From Zea mays (Eukaryota > Streptophyta > Magnoliopsida > Poales > Poaceae), in the NCBI RefSeq assembly GCF_902167145.1, contig NC_050099.1:64684942-64748941 (forward strand): a stretch of DNA of 64,000 nucleotides, written 5' to 3'. The notes under the pieces are model-generated. The model was given only the letters and a program-made list of their open reading frames with translations, had not been told where the DNA came from and made no database searches. Numbering within the stretch: position 1 is the stretch's first letter; every line of letters begins with the position of its first letter. Positions 22,320-31,815 of the stretch are shown piece after piece. Position numbers and translations under genes: made by a program.

Positions 22320-25300
22320 TGTCACACCCGGTTTTAGAAGGCAAACCGAATGCGAACCATGTACGTGCCAGGATCAGTTATTCACGTACACAGCAGTTAC
22401 ATAATATGGACATCATCACACAGTGCTCAAAATAGTATTAATAAGGGAAATAGTCGATTACATCATACGTCTGAGACGTCCATATAGTTCTTACAATAAA
22501 TCAAAGTGCGGAAAAGAAACGTAGATAAACGCGGCCTTCACAGGCAGCCGACTGGGGGTTGCCGCTAACCCACACCTAGAACTCGTCGTAATCTTGGAAC
22601 TCCTGGAAGTCTCCTTCCACAGCTTCATCTTCGCCTGAGCAGGGGTTGCAATGCTGACAACCTGGGGGGGGGGGGGTTTGGTGTGTAGAGCAAGGGTGAG
22701 TACACATCAACATACTCAGCAAGTATCCTGTTTGGCTGTAGTGGACTAGCTTTATGTGGGGATAAGTCAAGCAGTTGCTTTTAGTTGGTCAGATTATTAT
22801 TTACTAGTAGAAAGCCAAGTTTTAGCATTAACCCAAGTTATTAACCCAAATGTACTCCTTTCCAAACGGAAAGAGTACCACTTACCACCACCATAATCAT
22901 AACCGAAACCATCAATCTCACAACCACCTGTACCGAAGTATCTCTGATCAAGTACCACTAATAATTGGAGCTCCCTTGGCCGCTCATAACCGTGAGCACG
23001 GCTGATATATCAGTTTTCAAACACTCTGCAGAGGTTGTGCACTTTACCCACAAGCCGTGATTCCCATTCTGCCCGGAGAGAGCTACTCCCCATTGACCAC
23101 TACCTAGGTGGCCTAGCAGGGCATCACTACGTAGCCTTTACAAAGATTCCCCGGGGCTGTAGTCACCCGTTAGGTTTCCTAAATGCACCGCACTCCTCCC
23201 CAAGGGGCGAACCCAAACTTGGCAGAGCGAGCCGCATACACCGAGCCCCATTGACGGCACGACGGCTAAGTGAACTACACCCCGGGTCCTCTAATTACTC
23301 AGCTAAGGGCATCCCATTCCACCCTCATGGTTGCACTGTTTTCCCGGGCGGTCATCCATAGAACAGGTCCTTACGGAGAGGCACTCGAGAAACCGCTCGA
23401 GCCCCCTTGAAGGTCACAAGTACAACATCATCATAAGAGAAGGGAAAACAGCGTATCATAGATAATCTCATCATGTTCATTGATTAAAGTTGAGCAATAG
23501 CATAAAGCTAAACAGTAATAATCCAACCCGAATAGGTAAACAAGGACATGGATAACAAAAGCTAGTCAATCCTTAGGCATAAATGTGTAAGCGGGAGATG
23601 AATTAAATAATGAATAGGACATAGATAGGTCAAAGGACACTTGCCTCCACCAAACGACTGCTGCTCAGGGGCTTCTCCTGCGGGTTCCTCGGGCTCTTCA
23701 ACTGGATCGTTCTCTATGCGAGCGCAAACATACATACATCCACATATTTAATACAAAAGAACAGTACACCATACAATAGAATGCAATAAGTAAACAGACG
23801 TTCTACGCAGGCTCGCGAGTACGGTTAAGAGAGAAAGAGGAAAAGACAGTCGAGAAACGATAACGTTACATGATTATAAATTTAGCCACTCGCTTAATGG
23901 AAGGAATTTAAGGTAGACACTATGTTTAGCATAAAGTAAAGTCATGTTTCATGTCTAATTATTATAAGCAGGTGGAGATAAATAAAAGGATGGTCGCGCG
24001 GCGAGACGCGCGACAAAGCTCTCTAAAACAAATTAAGAAGTTAACGAATCGTCGCGCGACCGAGCACGCAACGAGACACTTCGCCTTAGTTACGAGGAGA
24101 CGTTAAGCGTCGCGCGACGAAGCGCACGACGGCATACGTCGACTAAACTGAGTCCAAAGTGGAACGTCGCGTGAATACACACGCGGCGCTACACCTTAAA
24201 CAACCTGAAACAAAAATGGATCGTCGCGCAACGAAGCGCACGACGCAACACAAGATAGAATCTGAATTTAGACAAATCCGTCGCGCGGCGAAGCGCGCGA
24301 CGCAACACGCTAATTAACGAATAATCATCGCGAACGCGGGCGAGCGAAAATACGGTCGGGCGAGGCCGGGACGGGGAAACGAGCGGGCGAGCTGGGGCCA
24401 GGGCGGTTGAACCGGCCAGGGGGGCGGTTGAACCGGCCGGGGCCGAGCGGGCGAGCCGAGGGCGAGCCGGGGCGCCGCCGCGGGGAGGGGCAGGGGGCGA
24501 GGCCGAGCGCCGCCGGGGCCGGGGTCGGGCAGGGGGCGGGCGGGATCGCCGCCGGGGAGGGAGGGGGAGGGGAGCCGCGCCGCCGCGCCGAGGGCCGAGC
24601 GGCCGAGCGGGGGGCCGGAGCACCACCGCGCCGAGGGGCGGGCAGGGGGCCGCGCGGGGCCGGGCGGGGGGCGGGCGGGATCGCCGCCGCGCCGGGAGGG
24701 GCGGGGACGGGGACGGGAGCCGCCGCGCGGGCCGGGGTGGGGGGAAGCGCCGCCGACGAGGGGCGGGGACGGGGACGGGCGCCGCCGCGCCGGGAGGGGC
24801 GGGGACGGGGACGGGCGCCGCCGCGCCGAGCAGGGGCGGGGACGGGCGCCGCCGCGGGCGGGGGAGGGCGAGCGCCGCCGCGCGGGGCCGGGCAGGGGCG
24901 GGGGGCGCCGCGCCGCCGGCGAGCAGGGGCGGGGAGGGGCGCGCGCGAGCAGGGGAGAGGGAGGGCGCGCGTGGGGAAGAAGAGGAGGGGGAGGGAGAGA
25001 GAGAAGAGAAGGGGAGGGGAGCTCACCTCGGGGTCCAAGATCCGGTGATCGCCGTCTCCAAATCCTAGGGCACCACGGGGAGAGAGAGGTGGAAGAGGGA
25101 GAGGAGAGGTTGTTGCGCGGGAGATCCAAATGAGAGAGAGAGAGGGGAGGGGGGCGCATGGGGGGGGGGGGGGGTTTGGGCGCCGGGGGCGCGCAGGCCG
25201 AGGCGGGCCGGGCCGGCTGGGCTGGGCTAGGTTGGGCCGGGCCGGGCCACTTCGCGGATCGAAAACCCACGACAAGCGCGGACCACCAAACGGAATTAAA

Positions 25301-25543
25301 TCGCGAATCGAAATCCGGAACGGAACGAGACGAACATTCAACATCAGACAAAGAAATGTGCTTCGGCATGATGCAACACCCATGACACTTAGGTTTTGGT
25401 TTATACATAACACGGACACCTGTCGCTATACTGGTTTGAAATTGGGAAGAAAGGGCAAACGGGGAAAAGAGAAAAGAGAGTAACGCCCGAATTTGGTGAG
25501 AGAAAAGAAGAAAAAATTCTACCCCCAAATTCAGGGCGTTACA
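22320..25543 (-). repeat. 3' LTR of the Tekay-like element
   Basis: It starts TGTCACACCCGG and ends GGGCGTTACA on the plus strand. It contains a poly-G run (22664-22677), a 57-58 bp hairpin array (23993-24302), and an extremely GC-rich block (24340-25250) whose long Pro/Arg/Ala frames are composition artefacts. It is about 105 bp longer than its partner, mostly because of extra GC-rich units around 24680-24770 and 24850-24890. Confidence 0.95.
23993..24302. repeat. 57-58 bp tandem array of CpG-rich hairpins in the LTR
   Basis: Six units start at 23993, 24051, 24109, 24166, 24223 and 24280. Each opens with GTCGCG and a variant of GTCGCGCGACGAAGCGC, which can fold on itself, then about 33 bases of AT-rich filler that is poorly conserved. 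The same array is present in the other LTR at 33488-33797. The constant heads and variable fillers suggest that the palindrome is the selected part. Confidence 0.85.
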
Positions 25544-25560
25544 AACCTATCCCCCTTAAA
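25544..25560 (-). other. Polypurine tract of the Tekay-like element
   Basis: The minus strand reads TTTTAAGGGGGATAGGTT just before the 3' LTR start TGTAACGCCC. Its position and purine content identify the plus-strand primer. Confidence 0.85.
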
Positions 25561-25579
25561 AGAATCTCGCCCTCGAGAT

Positions 25580-26805
25580 TCAGGGTTGGCTAGCAAAGAG
25601 CTCAGGGTATTTAGCCATCAGATCGTCTTCACGCTCCCAGGTTGCTTCTTCCTCAGAGTGATGATTCCATTTGACTTTGCACATTCTGATGGTCTTCCTT
25701 CGGGTGACTCTGTCTGCAATCTCAAGGATCTGAGCTGGCTTCTCAACATAGGTCAAATCCTCCTGGACCTCAAGACCTTCCACTGGCAACTGCTCTTCTG
25801 GCACACGCAAGCACTTCTTCAACTGAGACACATGAAAGACATCATGCACAGCAGACAAATTCTCGGGCAAACTGAGCTGATAGGCCACTTCTCCTCGTTT
25901 TGCAAGAATCTGATACGGACCAATGTAGCGGGGTGCTAGCTTGCCTTTCACTCCAAATCTTCTGACTCCTCTGATCGGTGACACTTTCAGATAGACAAAG
26001 TCTCCGACTTCGAAACTCAGCTCTCTTCTTCTTGTGTCTGCATAGCTTCGCTGCCTCGATTGCGCTATCTTCAGATTCTCTCGAACCATCTTGATGTTCT
26101 CTTCGGCTTCAAGCAAAATGTCTGGCCCAAATACTTGTTTCTCTCCAGGCTGATCCCATTGCAACGGAGTTCTACAACTCCTTCCATAAAGCGCCTGAAA
26201 CGGTGACATCTTCAAACTGGCCTGATAACTGTTGTTATAGGAAAACTCTGCATAAGGCAATCGCTTGTCCCATCCGGACTGATCTTGCAACGCACAGGCT
26301 CTCAACATATCTTCAAGAATTTGATTGGTCCTTTCAGTCTGGCCATCTGTCTGCGGATGATAAGCTGAACTGAAATTCAGATGCGTGCCCAAAGCTTCAT
26401 GCAACTGCTGCCAGAAATGAGAGGTGAACTGCGTTCCTCTGTCTGACACTATCTTCTTCGGCACACCATGAAGACAAACGATCCGAGACATATACAGTTC
26501 TGCCAACACTGCACTGCTGTAGTTGGTCTTGACAGGTATGAAGTGGGCTGACTTGGTCAGACGGTCCACTACTACCCAAATGGAATCGTAGCCGGCTCGA
26601 GTGCGAGACAATCCGACTATGAAATCCATACCAATTTCATCCCATTTCCACTGAGGGATCTGCAACGGTTGCAACAATCCAGCAGGTCTCTGGTGCTCTG
26701 CCTTAATTCTTCGGCAACTATCGCACATAGCCACATGCTCTGCGATTTCCCTCTTCATTCCGTACCACCAGAATTTCTTCTTCAGATCCTGATACATCTT
26801 CTCAC
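25580..26805 (-). pseudogene. Tekay-like integrase with chromodomain-like C-terminus
   Basis: The 405-residue frame starts at [15 protein letters not shown] inside the zinc-binding HHCC region (CDSC near residues 25-28). The integrase core follows: WDEIGMDFIVG (first Asp), DRGTQF (second Asp) and a Glu in QTERTNQILEDM. After it come the GKLAPRYIGPYQI module and a chromodomain-like tail (MCKVKWNHHSEEEATWERE). The N-terminal His residues lie in the other frame: one base is missing near 26805-26810, which separates integrase from the upstream pol. It would insert the cDNA; the chromodomain tail is linked to heterochromatin targeting in chromoviruses. Confidence 0.92.
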
Positions 26806-29136
26806 TACCAGGTGAATCGAATAAGCTGTCTCATGAGCTTCCTTAAGAATCAACTCCCGAATAGACTGGACATTGGGAACACACAAGCGGTCTTTAAACC
26901 ATATCACGCTTTCTGCATCTTCTCGAAAATCTTTGTTTCTGCCATCTAGAATCAGTCGCCGGATCTCACTGATCTTTTCATCATTCTTCTGCGCTTCTTT
27001 GATTTCGCGCTCCAAGGTAGGTTCCAACTCAACTGTGACTCCTCGCGAATTGTTCAGAAATCCGAGACTCAACTTGTCGAACTCCTTGGCCAACTCAAAA
27101 GGCATCGGACGAGCGACCATCAGATTGACTTGACTCTTTCTGCTCAAAGCATCTGCCACTACGTTTGCTTTGCCTGGATGGTAATGAATTTCCAACTCAT
27201 AATCTTTGATCAACTCTAACCATCTTCGTTGCCTCATGTTCAACTCTGACTGAGTGAATATGTACTTCAGACTCTTGTGATCTGTGTAAACATCGCATTT
27301 CTGTCCATACAGATAGTGCCTCCATGACTTCAGTGCGTGAACCACTGCTGCCAACTCTAGATCATGGATTGGGTAATTCTTCTCATGAACCTTCAGCTGT
27401 CGGGACGAGTAAGCCACAACTCTTCCCTCTTGCATCAACACACATCCCAAACCTGTGTAACAAGCATCGCAATACACCGAGAAGGGCTTGTGCACATCAG
27501 GCAAGACTAGGACAGGCGCTGTAGTCAACTTCTCTTTCAGCGCTTCAAAGGCCTCTTGGCATTTCTGGGTCCACTTGAACTCAACCTTGTTGCCTAGCAA
27601 CGCTGTCATTGGTTTCGCAATCTTCGAAAATCCTTCAATGAATCGCCGATAATATCCGGCCATTCCAATGAAACTATTGATTCCTCTAGCATCTGTTGGC
27701 GCTTTCCAGTTCAAAATGTCTGCCACTTTCTTCGGATCCACAGCCAATCCTTCTTTGTTGATTATGTGACCCAAGAACAGGACTTCACTGATCCAGAACT
27801 CACACTTGCTCAACTTTGCGTACAACTGGTGCTCTCGCAATCTCTGCAATACCATCCTCAAATGATCTGCGTGCTCTTCTTCGCTTTGAGAATAAACCAG
27901 AATGTCATCAATGAATACCACCACAAACTTATCAAGGTAATCCATGAATACACTGTTCATCAAGTTCATAAAGAACGCTGGCGCATTGGTCAAACCAAAA
28001 GACATCACTGTGAACTCGTACAAACCATACTTGGAAATGAATGCCGTCTTCGGAATGTCCGAAGGTCGGATCCTGAGCTGATGATAACCTGACCTCAGAT
28101 CAATCTTGGAGAACACACTGGCTCCTCTCAACTGGTCGAACAGATCTTCAATCCTGGGCAAAGGATACTTGTTCTTGATCGTGACCTCATTCAAAGCTCG
28201 ATAATCGATACACATCCTTTTCGTGCCATCTTTCTTCTCCACAAATAGGACAGGGGCGGCCCAAGGCGAGGTGCTTGGCCGAATGTAACCTTTCTCTGAC
28301 AGCTCATCAATCTGCTTCTTAAGTTCATCCAACTCTGGTCCGGATATTCTGTAAGCTCTCTTAAAGATAGGGGCGGTTCCAGGAAGAAGCTCTATGGCAA
28401 ACTCAACTTTCCGCTCTGGTGGCATACCCGGTAAATCCTTTGGAAACACATCTGGGAATTCGGACACAACCTTGATACTCTCAATTGGGTCTGCTCCACT
28501 GCTATCAACAGCTATCTGATAACAACTTCCTTTCTTTGGCTCAGGTGGGACTAACTCGGTCACCACTTCCTCTCCTAGTGGGGACACCAACTTGATTGTC
28601 CTTTTATCACAGCTGATAACTGCCTGATACTTATCTAACCAATTCATCCCTAGGATGACATCTATTCCCTGAGTACCCATTACTATAAGGTTGGCGGGAA
28701 ACGCTATCCCCCTTATTTCCACACTTATATTTAAACAAATGCTATCAGCTCGAATTCTACCACCAGCTGAGTCAATTTGAATGGGGGTTGACATGGTAGT
28801 AACCGGAAGATTATGTGCTTCTACCCATGATGCAGTAATAAAAGAATGCGTTGCTCCAGTATCAAATAACACTTCTGCAATATGGGAGTCGACTGGGAAC
28901 ATACCTACTATCATGCCGGGGGTCTCCTGAACTGCTTCAGCCTCCAAGTGATTCAATCTTCCATGATTATAGCGCTGTTGAGGGCGGTTGCCTGCTCCAG
29001 GCTGAGACACATTCTGCTTTGCTGGGGCATTGGGGCCTGACTGCTGCTGGGCTGCCTTCTTCGGACATTGCATCACCCAATGGCCCTGCTCTCCACAGTG
29101 GAAACATGCCCTGTTTCCAACCTGAGCTGGTGCTGC
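26782..29136 (-). pseudogene. Tekay-like Pol: zinc knuckle, protease, reverse transcriptase, RNase H
   Basis: The frame is the same as gag but starts after the TAG at 29137-29139. First comes the CCHC knuckle ([14 protein letters not shown], about 29065-29110), then an aspartic protease with [12 protein letters not shown], then reverse transcriptase with the FIDDILVYS catalytic motif, then RNase H ([22 protein letters not shown]). All visible catalytic motifs are intact. It runs into a wrong frame after AYSIH near 26808 because of a one-base deletion, and ends 26782. Confidence 0.92.
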
Positions 29137-30138
29137 CTAACTGTTCTGCTGGGCTGTTGGGGCAGGAAGACGAGGTGCTTGCTGATTCTGCCTTTGAAAC
29201 TGACCTCCTGACTGATTGCTCTGACGGTTCTGATACTGATTCTGAGGGTACTGCCTTTGAAACTGCTGATGCTGTTGAGGCGGACGCTGATTCTGCCTGA
29301 ACTGCTGAGGTTGATTGCCTGAAAAACGAGGGCGGCTGCTGCTTCCAGGCTGGGGTCCACTGATCTTGCGCTTACGATCCTCCATCTCCTTACGCTTCCT
29401 TTCTGTCATGATCGCTCTATCAATCAGGTGCTGGAATGTCGGGAAAGTGTGATTCATCAGCTGATACTGCAGAGGGTCAACCAAGCCTCTCAGGAAACGG
29501 TACTGCCGCTTGGCATCGGTGTTGACATCTTCAGGAGCATAGCGAGACAATTGCAGGAACCTGTCCCGGTACTCACTGACAGATGATGACCCTTGCTTAA
29601 GGGCCAGGAACTCCTCCTTCTTCACTGTCATCAGACCTGCAGGGACATGGTACTGACGAAAGCTACCTCTGAATTCTTCCCAGGTGATGGTGTCAGGGTT
29701 GGCATGGGTGGCGAGGTAAGACTCCCACCATGATTGGGCTGCCCCTCTCAACAGACGGGGACCATACAAGACTTTCTCCCTGTCATCGCACTGAGCGGTA
29801 TGCAACTCCCGCTCCACAGTGCGCAGCCAATCTTCAGCATCCATGGGGTCAGAAGAGTGAGCAAACGTTGGTGGATGACCTCTCATGAATTCAGCACGCT
29901 TGTCTCTGGGCATCTGAGGCATCTGAGGCTGAGGTGGTGCTTGCTGCTGCTGCTGCTGCTGCTGAATGGCGGCCAAAGTCTGACCGATGGCCTGAACTGC
30001 CTGAGTCTGCATCAGAAACATCTGCTCGATCGACATCGGGGGCGGGGGCGGCAGGTGCTGCTGCTGGGGCACCTCCTCCTGTTGAGCGGCTCGCTCCTGC
30101 TGAGCACGCCTTCCTCCTCTGCGCCTATTCTCTGACAT
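29137..30138 (-). CDS. Tekay-like Gag
   Basis: I start it at the ATG 30136-30138 (MSENRRRGG), not at the far upstream in-frame Met at 30396, because the first 86 residues of that frame do not look like Gag and an AG acceptor abuts this ATG. It has a Gln/Pro-rich N-terminus with a (Q)8 run, the retrotrans_gag domain (DAEDWLRTVERELH; WWESYLA; W-E-E-F; VSEYRDRFLQLSRYAPED), and a Gln/Asn/Arg-rich C-terminal stretch. A TAG at 29137-29139 stops it just before its zinc knuckle. Confidence 0.88.
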   Translation of the reverse strand: MSENRRRGGRRAQQERAAQQEEVPQQQHLPPPPPMSIEQMFLMQTQAVQAIGQTLAAIQQQQQQQQAPPQPQMPQMPRDKRAEFMRGHPPTFAHSSDPMDAEDWLRTVERELHTAQCDDREKVLYGPRLLRGAAQSWWESYLATHANPDTITWEEFRGSFRQYHVPAGLMTVKKEEFLALKQGSSSVSEYRDRFLQLSRYAPEDVNTDAKRQYRFLRGLVDPLQYQLMNHTFPTFQHLIDRAIMTERKRKEMEDRKRKISGPQPGSSSRPRFSGNQPQQFRQNQRPPQQHQQFQRQYPQNQYQNRQSNQSGGQFQRQNQQAPRLPAPTAQQNS

Positions 30139-30541
30139 CTGCAGAATGCAACCACATATCAGAACTGATCTGGCAATTCTTGCAGCATAAGAGAAGAGAA
30201 TAGAATTCCTCAACAGCACTGAACAGGTGAGCATCTTCACTGATCTCCAACACAGACCACACAGCTTCTCAGATAAAGAGGAAAGGAGAATAATGGGTTT
30301 CCCAACTATATAACTAACTTTATTAACATAGTATGTAAACCAAAATGCAGGGGATACCCACACTCTGGTGACAATCATTACAAAGATCCAAACCAAACAT
30401 AGTTCATCATGACAAACATCAATGCACAGGATATAGCAAACTACCCTGTCTAACTAAGACTAACTAAGACCGAGACTAACGCTAAGACTGAAGCTTCTAC
30501 GTATATATTTCGTATTAATTACAAGATCCAACTCTAACGAT
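30139..30541 (-). promoter_or_regulatory. Spacer between extra ORF and gag, intron-like 3' end
   Basis: About 400 AT-rich bases hold no credible ORF. On the minus strand it ends TTCTGATATGTGG...TTCTGCAG directly against the gag ATG, with a CTGAT branch-point-like element about 25 bases upstream. That is the layout of a 3' splice site. A splice donor was not settled by eye. Confidence 0.45.
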
Positions 30542-31555
30542 CTATGGCTCTAGAGTTATCTTGGTCTTGCAGGCGGGATTGCCATAAGACTGGTGTCCAC
30601 GCTGAGGTGAGCGGTACGGGTGCTGAGTCCCAACGGGGGCGGGGGAACCACCATCCAAGTGACGACGTTCCGCGCGCTCAGCCCGCAGCAGGGCGATCTC
30701 AGCACGAGCCCTACTCAGCTCATCTAATGCATGGTCCAGCTCCGTGTTTAGCACGGCGGCTAGGTTGACTGTGCTGCTCAACCTAGGATTGCCCTCACCG
30801 ACAGGTGAGACAATCACGCCTCCTGTGCTGCCAGATGGACGGCGGGGGTAATACTTCAGGTCAAGACCGTCAGCTGCCCCACCGAAAACCGAGCAGTAGT
30901 GCGAAAGCGCACGCCGTGCAGCATCTTGCATGGCTGCCTCAGCTGAGTCCCGTTCAGAGATAGAATAGTGCTCTGAGCAGGCCTCTGCACCCTGGAGACT
31001 GTCCTCCGGGCAGCGCACCAAGCAAGTTGCCTCCCAGCGGTCCGGGTAGACCCCGCGACTATGCTGGTAGACCACACAGCGATACTCGACGGACCAAGTA
31101 TGCCGGTCAAATGCCCGACGTAGCAGGGTGTCGAGCGCATCGTGGAAGTGACACCCGCGAGCAGCGTCGCGAGTGATGGGTCGAGCAACCCATCCTTCCG
31201 GCTCAGGATTAGCAGAGAAGTCGGTGTCGTGGCTCGAGCTGTCGTCGCCATCTCCGTCGTCTGGGTCTCCTCCAGCAGCTACTCCAGAAGCTGGGGCGCC
31301 CAGTGGTGGTGCAGGGGGCGGCTCCAGAGGAAGCACAGGGGAGCAGCTCCTCACAGACTCTATCTCCTGGTGGAGCGGGAAAGAAGAGCTCTGCTGCTCC
31401 TGTCGTCGACGTTCCTGCTCCTCACGCAGGCGGTGGTGTAGTCTCTCCAAGTGGCTGGACTGTCCGGCCACGGGACGGCGAAGCGGACGCTCAGCAAGGC
31501 GGGAGGGTAAGAAGGGGATGACTGACTTTCGTGCAGTGTGTCTAAGTCGAGCCAT
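30542..31555 (-). CDS. Extra ORF upstream of gag in the Tekay-like element, possible dsRNA-binding-like segment
   Basis: A 337-residue intact frame lies between PBS and gag on the coding strand. Residues 1-60 are strongly basic with an RLREEQERRRQEQQ helix; 70-120 are Pro/Ala then acidic (GGDPDDGDGDDSSSHD); 135-225 form a compact domain with alternating strands (WSVEYRCVVYQ, WEATCLVRC) and a final helix AEAAMQDAARRALSHY; 265-300 is a coiled-coil-like segment (LDHALDELSRARAEIALLRA). The alpha-beta-beta-beta-alpha pattern with a terminal A-x-x-x-A-A-x-x-A-L helix resembles a dsRNA-binding fold, but this is pattern inference only. It is not Gag or Pol. No stops or shifts are present, unlike the pol of the same copy. 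Confidence 0.7.
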   Translation of the reverse strand: MARLRHTARKSVIPFLPSRLAERPLRRPVAGQSSHLERLHHRLREEQERRRQEQQSSSFPLHQEIESVRSCSPVLPLEPPPAPPLGAPASGVAAGGDPDDGDGDDSSSHDTDFSANPEPEGWVARPITRDAARGCHFHDALDTLLRRAFDRHTWSVEYRCVVYQHSRGVYPDRWEATCLVRCPEDSLQGAEACSEHYSISERDSAEAAMQDAARRALSHYCSVFGGAADGLDLKYYPRRPSGSTGGVIVSPVGEGNPRLSSTVNLAAVLNTELDHALDELSRARAEIALLRAERAERRHLDGGSPAPVGTQHPYRSPQRGHQSYGNPACKTKITLEP

Positions 31556-31799
31556 CTACAAAAGACATCGCAAGCAAAAGGGTGAGAACAGAATTAATAT
31601 GACCAGCAAATAATGAATCATAAGTAAATGAAGGATTAGAATAAAACATGTTTTTCAGCAAGGTATAATATATAGTAGAACATAGGTTTGGTCGGTATGA
31701 CCAACTTTTGAAGGGATATCAAAGTCAAGGCAGAGACAGAGGTCTATAGTCCTTAGAACGACCATTCTACTCTAGGTTAGCGGTCCTACAGTCAGCACG
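31556..31799 (-). other. Leader between PBS and extra ORF
   Basis: AT-rich leader with no ORF. On the minus strand it ends in a pyrimidine-rich run TTCTCACCCTTTTGCTTGC... and TCTTTTGTAG immediately before the ATG at 31553-31555, another 3'-splice-site-like junction. Confidence 0.5.
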
Positions 31800-31811
31800 G
31801 CTTTGATACCA
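31800..31811 (-). other. Primer binding site of the Tekay-like element
   Basis: The minus strand reads TGGTATCAAAGC four bases inside the 5' LTR. It matches the initiator tRNA-Met PBS consensus TGGTATCAGAGC with one change. Confidence 0.9.
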
Positions 31812-31815
31812 CTTA

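Noticed and set aside
23035..23361. 108-aa ORF present identically at 23035 and 32530
   Set aside because: It is in a non-coding part of the LTR, absent as an ORF in the related solo LTRs, and shows no domain.
24189..25528. Long Pro/Arg/Ala-rich ORFs on both strands (24189-24626, 24314-25528, 24325-25419, 24407-25048) and their copies at 33684-35066
   Set aside because: They lie in the GC-rich block of the Tekay-like LTRs, exist in several frames and on both strands, have no domain, and one copy even runs out of the LTR into flanking Copia sequence. Composition explains them.
29934..29975. (TGC)n microsatellite
   Set aside because: It is the coding sequence of the Gln run in the Tekay-like Gag, not an independent feature.
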